A DNA stretch of 64,000 nucleotides from Brachypterus glaber (GCA_958510825.1 OY294048.1:35429026-35493025); one strand, 5' to 3'; numbered from the stretch's first letter, positions 42,341-54,860 are shown. The notes: generated from the letters alone by a model not told the origin. Made by a program: numbers and translations.

Positions 42341-43369
42341 TCAAAAAAACCTAAAATATAGTATAACATAACCTTAAAAAAAATTTACACGAAAAAATCA
42401 CTCAAACTTAAAAAGAATATTCATAATCAATATCACGCAGGGAAAAAATACTAGTTACCTCTTTTTACACTGAGTGTCACATATAACACGTATATTGTTT
42501 ATGCACAGGTACACAAAATAGTACACACATTGGTGTTCTGTGAGTACACATTCCGCGCGAAGATGTATCATCGCCGATGATTCATCGGCAAGATCACGTA
42601 AGAACAGGGCCGTAAGATTTTTTAATGTCAATGTCAACAGTTTTTTTACTGATTACAATATTATTTAAATATGCATAGTTTCGTCAATTTTTGTGTGATA
42701 AAGGGAATTATGGGCCACTAAATAGTAATTTATGTTGAAATAAAAATAAAATCTGCCAAGCTTAGGAAATAAACATTAAATTTATTAAAGTCCGTTACGT
42801 AACGTTTACCTAGAATTCCCATATCCCGGTTGTTGTTTGAAACTTCTAACCTATGTAGATTTTATATCTATTTCTCCTCTCAAATCTTTTTATTTCCTCT
42901 GCACATAACCTCAAAAAATAACATGTGGATAACCGTCTTTCAGGTTTATCCACGAAAGTACATCACTAACATCAAATCTTTATCAAACGTCCAAATTAGG
43001 TTTTTCTTCATTACGAACACAATTTAACACAAAATCGTCAGGCTGGGACCAACGCCGTTAGAACAAATTATAAATCACGCCACAGACATGTTCCCTCTTC
43101 CACGGATGGAATAGAACCATATACAAACTTTTGAGCCACTTGATCTGAATAATTCGTACTTGTTTTCAGTAATAATTTATCTGTGTGTATGGCAATTATT
43201 CGGAGAATTGCCAAAGCGAAATGTTCAGTTTGTGTGTTTATTAAAAGGATTAATTCCTGCTATAAATTTCATTACACAACTCGCTCTTATTGTCCAATCG
43301 TTTATTTTATCGAATTTAAATCATTAGGTATAATATTACTTTTTTTCGTATTAGTGAATGGTCACTCGA
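42341..43369. other. spacer
   Basis: No gene. GCCGATGATTCATCGGC near 42572 is a short perfect hairpin. Confidence 0.4.
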
Positions 43370-44017
43370 AAAGGTCCATTCCAGCGTTTCGGGTGTTTCA
43401 CTATTACACATTAAAACGGATTTTAATAATCCTTATTGCACTAATAGATTGGTACACGTGTGCTACAATTAGACTAATATATTTTTTTTTTTATTTACCA
43501 ATATAACATGATACATATGAGTACACAGAGTAGGTACCTAGACTATATAAACTTAGTCATGTTACAAGATACGTCTAAAAGAATAATAATTTAAGAATAA
43601 ATAGTTTAAACTATATAATAATGTATGCATCATACATTAATATACATCACAATTAAAATAAGGTTTTAAGTTTGTATTTTTGCATATTATCATATTAACA
43701 CTAAACAAAACATACATCCTCAGCTGAGTACGGTACCAGTTCAATTAGGTAATTTTTTAGTGTGGTTTTAAAATGATTTTTACTACTAATGCTTAAAATA
43801 TACCAGTTAAACAATCTGTTAAAACCTAAAATAAAATTTTACCAACATCTTCCTTAATTTCTTTTAAATATTATTTCAGGGTTTAACAGATTATTCAACT
43901 GGTATATTAGTCTAATTGTAGCACACGTGGACCAATCTGTTAGTGCAATAAGTATTAATAAAATCCGTTTAAATGTGTAATAGTGAAACACCCGAAACGC
44001 TTGAATGGCCCAAAAGG
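43370..44017. mobile_element. inverted-ended element, arms about 115 bp, with nested hairpin
   Basis: The left arm (43370-43484: AAGGTCCATTCCAGCGTTTC ... GCTACAATTAGACTAATATA) is the complement of the right arm (43902-44017). Inside, TACCAGTTAAACAATCTGTT (43801) and AACAGATTATTCAACTGGTA (43884) form a second, nested inverted pair. The open frame 43183-43506 crosses the left arm and is not considered a gene. Confidence 0.85.
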
Positions 44018-45025
44018 GACCTGGAGTACCTTTACTGATGTTTTAAAACCTTGACTGCTGTTGACCCCATATGGAATATTATTATTCAACATATGGAATA
44101 ATATTCCAATGGAAATTTTACGGTAAAAAATTAATCCAAGTAACATTTTTATATTTTTTTTTGTGTTTTTATTTTTCCGTTACTTATGCTAAACTTTTCT
44201 TTATTAATTTTTTTAGATTCTGTTTTCAAATTAAAAAATACCTACATAAAAGCCCCCAAGTCCTCCAATGTATTTTTTTTAAATGTAAAACCCTAAGGTT
44301 TTTAAAAAATTTCGCCCGCAGCGTTAAACTTAATTAACAAACAATGTTAATTAAAAGATTTTTATAAAATTGTTTGCGTATCAAATTCTAAATTGTCTGG
44401 GAATTGCCAAAGACCTAAGATTTCTATAAATTTTATGAAATATATTTTTTTTTGATGTGAAAATTCGTAACCTTGTAAATTCTAAAAAATATTGCCTGCG
44501 GCGCTAAATTTTATTTCTAAAAGTCTAGCTACGCCCTTGTGTGTAACTTGACAAAAACTTTTAATGGATACTGTCAAGGACGCCTTGATACTGTCTAACC
44601 CATAGAAAGCTAAATAGGCTTGCCCCCTATAGAAAATCAGGTGGCGGTACCTGGCGGCACATCTTTCGCCACTGTTTCTCCTGGCGAACCTTGAAAGGTA
44701 TTTCGCTTAGGCTCGCCTTCGCCATAATTGTAATATTTTTTATACATAAAGACAAATGTTGTTGAGTCTGGCAGCCCTAGTTATAAAAGCGGGTACACGT
44801 GTCGATAGAGATAATACGTTTAAGCGTTTGCGGTAGACGATCAATTTGTTTCCAACAAAATAATTTATTTACAAAAGCAGACAATCACTTAACAAAATGC
44901 CCACGAATTCAACAAAATAACAACGTGAACATTTCAATTTTGTAGATTATAATTCAATGCAAAATAACAATTATAAACCAAATATTTCGCCATTAGTTAA
45001 TAATAATATTATTAAATAATAATAA
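44018..45025. other. spacer
   Basis: No gene. Contains TTTCGCCCGCAGCGTTAAAC near 44310 and TATTGCCTGCGGCGCTAAAT near 44490 (see findings), and a (TAA)n run from about 45000. Confidence 0.4.
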
Positions 45026-46438
45026 TAATAATAATAATCCTACATTAGTATACTTTCAGTTTTAATTATATTTATGTTGATATGTACGACATTATAATAC
45101 AATATACAATAAATTTATTTTATTATTCCATCAATCTATTTTCTGATCATCGTACAGAGTGATATTGGTAGACTGACAACTTGCTACCATTCAAAGTCTC
45201 CAGATTAGGAGAGGTATGAGTAGTTGTCTACATCTAGAAATAGATGGCGCACAAGTCTACATCAATCTAATGGCTATATTCCTTTTGCGAGTAAAGTCTA
45301 AAAACGTTTTCTTAATCAGCGTGCAGAGTTGACTCTTGGTACTGAAGAGGGCCAGCAGCCCGAAACTGTCAGTCTACCAATATCACTCTGTACGATGATT
45401 AGAAAATAGATTGATGGAATAATAAATTAATATTTTTATAATTTTGTTTAAAATTAAAAATTGATGTCCTTAATAAATTTATTCATACATTTTATTACAC
45501 GCTTTTTAGAAAATTTATAGTTATGTACTTAAAGTGTAATTAATTTAGCCATTTATATAACAAATTGCGAAAAAGTTCTTCGCACGAGGCAAATGCTTTT
45601 CAACATACCGAGTGTGTAATATTATGCACCTAGTAATCGAACTAAGTCTTTAGTGTTCGAGACTGAAGTTTTTTTGCTGAGACGGAGTCGAGGCAAAAAA
45701 TCAGTCGAGAACAGTTCGCATACCTGGTGCATATACTACTTTTTCTACTACCTAAAGCTAGTAACTCCAAATATCAGATAAAAATAAAGTTTAAAAATTA
45801 CTTTTACATAGCTGTCAGTTTGACAAATAAGTTGAAAAATGTTAGTAGTTGTCTCGAAAATTTTTCATTATTGATCGTCGTCAATAAACAATGCTTAACA
45901 ACGGTCAATAATAAATGAGTACACTGATTTTATTGGTTGCCAAGGTAAACAGTCCTTGACAACGGTAGATAATATGTAAGCTAGCACTTAATTAGGTAGT
46001 AGAAAAAACACATTTTGGTATGTGAAGCATACGAGACATTTATAAAAATTTAAATTTCGTTGTGCATTTCGCGTTGCAGGATATATCAGCTAAAAGAGAA
46101 ACTTAAAGTATTTTGCTTTCCCATTTTGAACATTTTCAAAATTTCGGAAAGCCTTCTATTCGTGCAAAAATTTTCAAAAATGTTGTATGCGTATGTTTGC
46201 GTTTTATGACGTTTTATGTCGATATAAATCAATTTCAAGCAAAAAAAAATTGTCGATTGGTCTGTCCGGGAAATCTTGTGGGCACGATAACTTAAGAACG
46301 CTTTAAGCTAGAGACTTGAAATTTGGCATGCAGGTATGTTACTAAAAGTTCTAGTTTGAGATTGTTTTTGGTGAACATTGGGGTGCGGCATGGGGAAAAA
46401 TACATTTTTTTGGAATTTGAAAATTGCTATATAGGGGG
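45026..46438. repeat. 1413-bp tandem duplication, first copy
   Basis: The unit runs from the (TAA)n run to CTATATAGGGGGT and is repeated at 46439-47851 with no difference noticed over the segments compared. It contains one MITE (45120-45425) and the dispersed repeat at 46117-46400. The small open frames inside (45727-45918 and 46113-46295) recur exactly in the second copy. Confidence 0.92.
45120..45425. mobile_element. 306-bp MITE with about 55-bp inverted ends, copy 1
   Basis: The ends TTATTATTCCATCAATCT and AGATTGATGGAATAATAA are inverted and continue through CATCGTACAGAGTGATATTG and GTAGACTGAC. The interior has ATAGATGGCGCACAAGTC. Copies are at 46533-46838 and 57102-57352. Confidence 0.9.
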
Positions 46439-47851
46439 TAATAATAATAATCCTACATTAGTATACTTTCAGTTTTAATTATATTTATGTTGATATGTAC
46501 GACATTATAATACAATATACAATAAATTTATTTTATTATTCCATCAATCTATTTTCTGATCATCGTACAGAGTGATATTGGTAGACTGACAACTTGCTAC
46601 CATTCAAAGTCTCCAGATTAGGAGAGGTATGAGTAGTTGTCTACATCTAGAAATAGATGGCGCACAAGTCTACATCAATCTAATGGCTATATTCCTTTTG
46701 CGAGTAAAGTCTAAAAACGTTTTCTTAATCAGCGTGCAGAGTTGACTCTTGGTACTGAAGAGGGCCAGCAGCCCGAAACTGTCAGTCTACCAATATCACT
46801 CTGTACGATGATTAGAAAATAGATTGATGGAATAATAAATTAATATTTTTATAATTTTGTTTAAAATTAAAAATTGATGTCCTTAATAAATTTATTCATA
46901 CATTTTATTACACGCTTTTTAGAAAATTTATAGTTATGTACTTAAAGTGTAATTAATTTAGCCATTTATATAACAAATTGCGAAAAAGTTCTTCGCACGA
47001 GGCAAATGCTTTTCAACATACCGAGTGTGTAATATTATGCACCTAGTAATCGAACTAAGTCTTTAGTGTTCGAGACTGAAGTTTTTTTGCTGAGACGGAG
47101 TCGAGGCAAAAAATCAGTCGAGAACAGTTCGCATACCTGGTGCATATACTACTTTTTCTACTACCTAAAGCTAGTAACTCCAAATATCAGATAAAAATAA
47201 AGTTTAAAAATTACTTTTACATAGCTGTCAGTTTGACAAATAAGTTGAAAAATGTTAGTAGTTGTCTCGAAAATTTTTCATTATTGATCGTCGTCAATAA
47301 ACAATGCTTAACAACGGTCAATAATAAATGAGTACACTGATTTTATTGGTTGCCAAGGTAAACAGTCCTTGACAACGGTAGATAATATGTAAGCTAGCAC
47401 TTAATTAGGTAGTAGAAAAAACACATTTTGGTATGTGAAGCATACGAGACATTTATAAAAATTTAAATTTCGTTGTGCATTTCGCGTTGCAGGATATATC
47501 AGCTAAAAGAGAAACTTAAAGTATTTTGCTTTCCCATTTTGAACATTTTCAAAATTTCGGAAAGCCTTCTATTCGTGCAAAAATTTTCAAAAATGTTGTA
47601 TGCGTATGTTTGCGTTTTATGACGTTTTATGTCGATATAAATCAATTTCAAGCAAAAAAAAATTGTCGATTGGTCTGTCCGGGAAATCTTGTGGGCACGA
47701 TAACTTAAGAACGCTTTAAGCTAGAGACTTGAAATTTGGCATGCAGGTATGTTACTAAAAGTTCTAGTTTGAGATTGTTTTTGGTGAACATTGGGGTGCG
47801 GCATGGGGAAAAATACATTTTTTTGGAATTTGAAAATTGCTATATAGGGGG
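46439..47851. repeat. 1413-bp tandem duplication, second copy
   Basis: Begins at TAATAATAATAATCCTAC directly after the first copy. After 47851 the sequence continues as TTTTAAGGTTGCTG into the minisatellite, which the first copy lacks. The original arrangement was therefore probably a single copy leading into the minisatellite. Confidence 0.92.
46533..46838. mobile_element. 306-bp MITE, copy 2 (inside the tandem duplicate)
   Basis: Exact counterpart of 45120-45425, shifted by 1413 bp. It is present through the duplication, not a separate insertion. Confidence 0.9.
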
Positions 47852-48310
47852 TTTTAAGGTTGCTGAAATTGAATCTGATAATAAAAAATTTCTAACTCCA
47901 CCCCCGAGGGTAAATATTTTCAATATTTTCGTCAAAATTGGTATATATTGTGGTTGCTGAAAGGGAATCTGATTATAAAAAATTCTAGATCCACCCCCAA
48001 AGGGGCGGGGGGTAGTTTTCTTGAACATTTGGGTTTTTGAGGTCGCTAAAACTGAATCTTATGATAAAATTGTTCTAATTTCACCCCCTGAGGGGTGGGG
48101 GTAGTTTTTGTGAAAATTGGTATATTGAGGTTTTTAAGGTTGCTTAAAGAGAATCTGATATTAAAAAAGTTCTAACTCGACCCCCTAAGAGGCGTGGGGT
48201 AGTTTTCTTGAAAATTGATTTATTTTTAAGGTTGCTAAAAGTAAATCTAATAATAAAAAAAATCATTTTACGCGCGGAGGTGTAAAATGGGAAAGCCTTT
48301 ACTGGGCAGT
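47852..48310. repeat. diverged minisatellite, second locus
   Basis: Five or so units with CCACCCCC-GAGGG, TAGTTTTCTTGAA, AAGGTTGCTGAAA and GAATCTGAT-ATAAAA. Same family and orientation as 25085-25600. It ends with AATGGGAAAGCC then TTTTACTGGGCAGT-like sequence, shared with 25600-25625. Confidence 0.8.
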
Positions 48311-48719
48311 TTATTTCATATTAAAATTGGTGTAAAACAAGCACAATTTATATAAAGCACTCTATGGCTATGTTAAATGAAGTAAATAATAAGTAAAGTG
48401 ATGCTTCTGAAAAATAATAAATTAGTTTTCACTTGTATAAATCACGTTTTTGGTAGATTTATAGTCATATTCCATAGACACAATGATAAACTGATAAAGT
48501 AATAATATCTTCTGTATAAATAAATTATATATTAACTATATATTCTGGGTTTACAACTTCACTACACTGACAAAATCGTAAATTCACTTGTCGTTCGTAA
48601 AGTGGGGTAGACAGGGTACATACCAGAGTTGGACAACGATTACTTATTGATTGCAGTGCAAAAAATTGATGATAACACCGCGTTTCTCACCTGGACAGAA
48701 TAACTACATGAAAGTAACA
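48311..48719. other. spacer
   Basis: Nothing recognised. Confidence 0.4.
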
Positions 48720-49323
48720 TAAGCCAATTTTTGGTCGGGTCACCGGAACTAACCAGGTTACTGAAACTCGTTTTTGTGAGAATCGGTTACATACGGTAAG
48801 TGAGGGGAAGCGATGACGTCACTAACCGGCAGTAACCGCGTCTAACACAGGTTCGGAGGTGAGTTAGATACGGTTAACTGTAAAAACTTAACCTATAAAT
48901 TGTTTATTTACACCATAATTTACAGGCCTGTGGGAATTTTTCTCGATTTGTATGCAAAATGTAAAAAATAGAGTAGGTAAGGTATTTCAACTTTTATTTT
49001 CTAACTTCTAAGTGTTTGCTTATGTGGTTTAAAATTAATTCTAATATAAAAAACTATTTAAACTTATCATTGTTGTTTATTACCTTCCCCATAAGCAAAT
49101 AAACTTGGAAATGTAGTTTAAGTGCTTTTTCATCATATCTTATCCAAAGGAAATATACAAAATATATACCTTATCAGTTTTTTGGGAGAAGTTAGGTTAG
49201 GTACTTGTCAAAACCTCAAGAAAATAACCAATGCGTTTTTGTGAGAACTGTCGGTTATACGAATTTCGTGGTGGGGATAAAAACCGTACGGTTAACCGGT
49301 GTTTCCACAAAAAATTGGCTATA
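48720..49323. mobile_element. possible inverted-ended element
   Basis: TAAGCCAATTTTTGGTCGGG on the left resembles the complement of the right end (ATAGCCAATTTTTTGTGGAA), and CACCGG-AACTAACC / GGTTAACCGGTG follow. GTTTTTGTGAGAA occurs in both halves but in the same orientation. Ends and class are tentative. Confidence 0.45.
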
Positions 49324-49738
49324 GAATGTACCCCAGCCCACAAGTCAAGGTAAGCTCGAGCCAAAGATTGAGAGATCTACTAATGTAGTGTCTAATTCGA
49401 TGCCTTTGGAAAATTGGCGATTTCCCAGAGTAATAAGCTTTACAACGAGTTCTGCTTCTGGGACTAGATCAGATTCTGGAAAACTTTTATGTATTCAGAG
49501 AATTTGGCTGATATTCGGATTTGAACGGATAAAATTCACCCGCTCAAGTCCGGTTTGTGCACCATTTATACCCGCGCAAGCCTGTCATACTGTCACCTAT
49601 TAAGGAGGAATTATGCTTTTTTTAAAGGTTGTATCTACCCTTCGGTAGGTACACCCCGGCATTCAACCGTTTCGGTTATGGCCTATATATATGCAGTTTT
49701 AAAGCAGTAATAGCAATTTTAAAGACACCACTACACAT
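49324..49738. other. SINE body and spacer
   Basis: Probably includes the body of the SINE whose tRNA-like head is at 49739-49815 (minus strand). No coding frame supported. Confidence 0.35.
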
Positions 49739-49815
49739 CCATGCCCCAGGCGGGATTCGAACCCGCGACCTCGGCATTACAAAGCGAACGTGCTCCGTCC
49801 TACTCACCGAGGTCG
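49739..49815 (-). mobile_element. tRNA-derived SINE head (Thr-like)
   Basis: On the minus strand: CTCGGTGAGTAGGACGGAGC (A-box region), an anticodon loop centred on TGT, and GGTCGCGGGTTCGAATCCCG, a perfect B box and T arm. The 3' acceptor strand (CTGGGGC) does not pair with the 5' end, so it is a tRNA-like SINE head or pseudogene, not a functional tRNA. A body without tRNA similarity continues on the minus strand. Confidence 0.7.
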
Positions 49816-50214
49816 TCAATTTATAAATGACCCTGCATACAGAATTCTGGCTGTACTAACAAAAAAAATAGTTGACTGTCTTGTTTAGTACAGAAAACAC
49901 TAAAATATAAAAGTAACGATATGGAAAATGGGGATGATTCCAAAAAAATATTGAACTTTTTCAGTCCTAGATAATTGCCATTTAAAAGAACTCAAAGTAG
50001 TCAAAGTAGAATTTTAATTAGGTTAAGTATTATCGATATAAAAAAACAATACACCATTTTATGTGAATTGCATTCACTTTACAGAAATGTATCTTTTCCA
50101 TTCTTTTTTAACTGTTATGGTTATTTGCTAACCTCTATGGGTTGTATATTTTTTTTGATATTTTTGTTAAATTAAAATTCAAAAAACTATTTCTTAGAAA
50201 TTGAATGCAAAACA
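49816..50214. other. spacer
   Basis: Nothing recognised. Confidence 0.4.
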
Positions 50215-50490
50215 GTTCGATTCCGGTACAAAAATATATAGTTTTTTCTACGAATGGTTTAGAATCTAGGCAAATACAAACAATTTTCAAACAAAATAAA
50301 TACATTCTAGTAGTAGATACGGTATGACTACACCATATCAAGTGTTAGAATGAGCACATGTGGTGCCATCTCTTGTCTATAAACATAAAGAAAAATGTAG
50401 CAAAATTAACCAAAAAAAAATATTGTTTACCATAAATGCAATTAAAGTTACAAAGTAATTAAATGCAATTTAAAGTTTTGCGTTAAATTT
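50215..50490. repeat. dispersed repeat, copy 2 (copy 1 at 32110-32370)
   Basis: Same order of blocks as copy 1, including ATCAAGTGTTAGAATGAGCA and GCAATTTAAAGTTTTGCGTT. Followed by GAGATCTTAAGCCGTTCAAA and ATGCACTGTATA, reminiscent of a CAGTGC-ended MITE. Confidence 0.78.
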
Positions 50491-50666
50491 CAAGTTGAGA
50501 TCTTAAGCCGTTCAAAAGTTAAAAGTTTAGACATGCACTGTATAAAAAAATCAAATCTAAGTAAGTTCTTCGAGAGAAGAAATTTCGAAATATATTCGGA
50601 AAGCTTTGGTACTTAAATAAAGCAACCCAGATTTGTAATTTATAAATCTTAAAAAATTGTTCTGTA

Positions 50667-53516
50667 CACTGCGATAAATTTTTACATCCACGTGCATGGG
50701 TAATTTACTTGCAGCTGCTGCTGATGTGAATTTACACTCGAAGCGTTAATATAAATACGGTGTGTATTATATTTTTACATCCAGTGTGTAAAGTTTACAC
50801 CAACGCGTAAATATACTTTTTACCTAAAACCCTTCAATTTATTAAAAAAATAGAATAACCATTTTGTTATTTTTCTATTTATGAATAGTGTTTTATGGAA
50901 AAACTACGCAACAGAAAAATAAAACGTATATTCGTAATCAGCGCTACAAAAAGTACCAATATAAAATAGAAACAGAAAACATACACAAGTCTAAACAACT
51001 CAAAATTTGCAGGCCAGTGTTACCGCCTAAATAAGTAAAATATTATAAAATGTATATTTTAAGGATATTGTAATCAAACTTTTTAAATATTTACTTTTAA
51101 TCAACACTTACCAATTATTTCTTTGAAAAATCTAGCACCCACAAAATTATACGTACGCTCTTACAAACGTAAACAATTATAATGGTCGACAGCCACCAGA
51201 CTCGATGAAGCAGGAATTCTGGGTTCTCGAGTCACGTGACTAGCTTAATACCCGCGATTGGCTGGCTTGTACATCAGAAGTGTGATTTTTACACTTCGGG
51301 TGTATTGTTGCTAAAGGTTGTACCGTATTTAATACGTTCACTGCCAACGGCTAGTTTTGACAGCGGAGCAATGGGTATGGGCAAGGGAAAAATAGAAAGA
51401 ATTGATTAATGTTGTTAGGGGCGCCAGTTACTTTAGCTTTTACTCTTTTAGGTAAGTAACAACCTAGTGTAAATACTTAAGCTTTTCAGTTTGAGAAAAT
51501 ATAACCCTTAAATAAAATAAGATAATTCATTTGAGAAATTTATTATAAATAAACTTAATGAAAGCACATCAAGTAATGTATTAATATATCTAAAAAAATA
51601 TGTGTAATTATATTAAGATATAATTAAAGAAATCTGAATAAAAATTACTAAATTCAGAAATCATTCGACTTAAATGTATAAAGAAAACATGAAGTTCAGC
51701 AAGCACCAAGAAATGTATGTAAACAGCAATCATTTCTTGCAGTGTTTAAAAGTCATGCTTAAATTAGAAATCATTTAATCAAAAGTATGATATTTAATAA
51801 TTAATAAATGAGATTAAATGTTTTAAAAAAAATAAGTACCTAAAAATGAACAAAAGCCAGAAGGGCATATAGTATTAAACAATACTATATCAGATCTGAT
51901 AAAGTTTACAGTTATAAGAATATTGAAATAAAAGAATTTAAAAATATGAATTATTGCTTTCAAAAGTTTTCAGAATGAGTACTTAGCTGGTTTCTGCAAA
52001 ATCCATGAGGTATGAATTCCATCGTCTCCATCTGTGCAAGTCTCCCCTATGCTGATGAATTCATTTCTCAAATGAAAGAAAAAAAATATAGGCTGTCCCA
52101 TCTACTTTGGAAAAATCATCTTCCAGGATAAAATGTGCTATTGAAAATGTTGTCCGGGATAAAATATACTTTTGAAAATTATGTCCAATGTAAAATTGCC
52201 GAAAATTACAGAACCATGTTCCAACAGAACATCACTCCATGCGGAGAACTTGTATATCAAATATACCAAAATAAACTTCAACTTAAGTTAATGTAATTCC
52301 ATATTAATGGTATAGAAATGGTGAGTAATTAATGGTAATTAATTAATGGTGATGTCATACTAAGTCTTCGATGTCCATCGAAACGTTATAAATGCGTAAT
52401 TGTAGAAAATAACAGTTACAATATCTTCCGCATTGTTTAAATATTCATTTTCACTAACTTTAAATAAAAATACATGAAGGATTACTTCGATGATTACAGA
52501 AAATAAACACTCGTCAATATCACATCACCATTTTGTATCAAGGTTGCTTCAAGAAGAACGAAAATCGACCTTATTCACTAGTATGAACCCTTCAGGTAAA
52601 TAAAATCCTATTTCTGAACTATTAGCGACATCTATGCAAGTCATTATCAACTACAGTTTTACCGTATAGGATTCCTAATAAAGGTAACGGAAACTACACC
52701 AAAAATAATAACTAATTAAAAGAATATTTCCTAATAAATCCGTATTAGTGATATCTAACCTCAAAATATTACTCTAAGAAACAAATATAAACAATACTTA
52801 TTGTTTATCAGCAAAACTAATAAAAATACGAACAGAATACTAAGTGCCCTGTGAACTAAGTATAAACAAAATACTGAATCTAAGTGAGCAGTTCCAGCAA
52901 ACTATTTTCAACAAATTCTGGATTATCCCGAAGGAATAAGCATACGAAACTTTCCAGGAGAGACAAGCTACAGATGAAAGCCAGTGAAATCCAACCCTCA
53001 ATAGACTCTGAAACATATAAAAACCAGGTAAGTCCATAGACAAATGCACTATAGAGAAATAAGTCATATGATTCTTTATTATTAAAAATCATATTCTAAT
53101 TATGTTTTCTTTATGTTATTTTCAGGTAGAACTATGGAATAGAGACTTATATGGTTAGAATTCAGTTCCTGCTACAAAATAGTCCCAGATACAAAATAGT
53201 TCTGTACGTACGTAACTATTTATATACAAAATAAACATAAATTATAACGTAAGTAAACGAATAGTTTAATTAACCCTTGCTATATTACAAAGTGACGATT
53301 TATATCGTTACAAGGTATGTTTATAAAAATACACTTTCTTGAGCTCCGAGTGTATTGTCGCAGAAGGTATGGATGTAAAAATACACACTCTAGGTCAAAA
53401 TCACCTCACCTGTGTAGTGTCACATCAATGTTGATGTACATTTAAATAAAGGTGTAAAATTTACACATTTATAGAGTGTATTTTTTTACACCTTTTCAAT
53501 GTAATTTCTTTCAGTG
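50667..53516. mobile_element. 2.85-kb element with CACTG ends and TA target site
   Basis: Starts CACTGCGATAAATTTTTACA and ends with the complement of CACTGAAAGAAATTACAT. It is flanked by TA on both sides (50665-50666, 53517-53518). Both subterminal regions are rich in TTTACA-C/GTGTAAA motifs (for example near 50775-50800 and 53440-53500), a typical transposase-binding layout. About 2 kb of interior was read without finding a coding domain. The frames at 52840-53092 are not recognised. It is probably non-autonomous. Confidence 0.6.
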
Positions 53517-53518
53517 TA

Positions 53519-53909
53519 GGTACTATTTCAATTCTAAATTTTGGATTGTTATAATATGGAGACCAAATTACTGACGAAAATTAAATAGTACAATAATATA
53601 ACGTAAAGAGTCTTTTTCTAAAACTTGTTTTAAATTTTGTGGACCACCCTACTATTACATACTAGTTAAAGAATATACCGAGGAATATACTATTCTGCAT
53701 TAAATTCGTTCCAAATTAAAAAAAATAGTTAATATCCAATTATAAACACACATTTATAAAATATTGTCAGCATATGCAAATAATTTATTATTAATTATTC
53801 ACCTAAAATAATTATATTTACTAAAAATATTGTACAATTTTCATTGAAAATACATTAACATTATTTATTCGAATTAATTAAAATAATAAATTAAATTCAC
53901 ATAATATTA
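53519..53909. other. AT-rich spacer
   Basis: Nothing recognised. Confidence 0.4.
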
Positions 53910-54133
53910 GGGGTCATACTTTAAATACGTAACGAAAAATGTTGCACATTTTGACCTTCCTCCCCCCATATAAATATGTACGTAACGTTAGCAGCCAAGA
54001 CCCCCCCTAAAAATTCTTCTGGGTAAAAAAATAACCGTTTTAATTTTTTTTAATAGTAAAGAGCGTTACGTAACGCCCTATCAGTGATCCCCCTCCCCCA
54101 CTAAGTGCTTTACGTATTTTAAGAATGGCCCCT
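53910..54133. mobile_element. palindromic MITE with TACGTAACG core
   Basis: AGGGGTCATACTTTAAATAC on the left and GTATTTTAAGAATGGCCCCT on the right are inverted, with CGTAACG near both ends and C-rich runs (CCTCCCCCC, GACCCCCCC). Length is about 224 bp. Confidence 0.8.
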
Positions 54134-54164
54134 TAATTAGGGTCATTACTAATCCCAATTTCCC

Positions 54165-54315
54165 TATTCTCTAGCACTCCTACTCTACAAAAGCGCTAAT
54201 CCGAAAAATCCCCATTCTACAATAATCCTACTTCATAATAAACCTACTCGCAATCGCCCTACTTCACAATAACCCTACTCGCAATAACCAACTTCCCAAT
54301 AATCCTACTCCACAC
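54165..54315. repeat. degenerate tandem repeat, unit about 15-16 bp (CCTACTTCACAATAA)
   Basis: About nine units such as CCTACTTCATAATAA, CCTACTCGCAATCG, CCTACTTCACAATAA and CCTACTCGCAATAA in succession. Confidence 0.85.
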
Positions 54316-54404
54316 TATACACAGAGGAAAATCACTGTAAATATAGAAATTTATGTAAAAATACAATACAATAAAATTAATAATGTATCAAAGGCCTCCC
54401 ACTT

Positions 54405-54505
54405 GTCATAAAATCATAAAATGACCCAGTTTGTCCTAAAATTGTCATAAAATAAAATTACTGTCATAAAAGTCATCAAATTTCATAAAAATACTCATAC
54501 TTTAT
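54405..54505. repeat. irregular repeat of TGTCATAAAAT
   Basis: At least six TCATAAAA occurrences. The same motif recurs at about 55420-55470. Confidence 0.6.
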
Positions 54506-54714
54506 ACTTAAGAGTGACCTGGGAGAGAAGTTTTTTTTTCTTACGTTTAATTTGGTTTGGATGTAGAAGATAGAAAGACCCCTTAAACGAAATGAGTTGA
54601 AAGGCAATCATTTTTAAATTTTTGAGTTAAATCTGTTTTAACTTCAACTTTGCAGGGCAGGAGCAATAATTTTCAAACGATTACAGTATTACCGTTTCTG
54701 GTCCAAAACCCCTC

Positions 54715-54860
54715 TGGGTGGTGGTTTGTCCGGTAATTCTTGTGGACACGATAACTCAAAAATGCTTTGAGGTAAATTTAGTACATACCTTTCCTTCCTG
54801 AAGTTCTCGGTTGGAATTATTTTGGTAAAAATCGGGATGGGGCAGATAGGCAAATAACTT
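54715..54860. repeat. fragment of the ACACGATAACTCAA dispersed repeat
   Basis: GGACACGATAACTCAAAAAT, TTTTGGTAAAAATCGGGATG and GGGGCAGATAGGCAAATA parallel the order seen at 24955-25075 and 46278-46400. Confidence 0.5.

Noticed and set aside
42455..42637. 60-codon minus-strand frame as a possible exon
   Set aside because: No flanking splice signals in phase with another exon and no recognised motif; contains the GCCGATGATTCATCGGC hairpin.
43183..43506. 107-codon frame as a possible membrane protein
   Set aside because: It runs through the left arm of the 43370-44017 inverted-repeat element and the hydrophobicity is that of poly-T DNA.
45727..47708. Pairs of identical 60- and 63-codon frames
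   Set aside because: Duplicated only because the 1413-bp unit is duplicated; the second frame lies within the dispersed repeat also found at 24.8 kb.
49739..49815. Functional tRNA-Thr on the minus strand
   Set aside because: B box and T arm are good but the acceptor stem cannot pair, so a SINE head or pseudogene is more likely.
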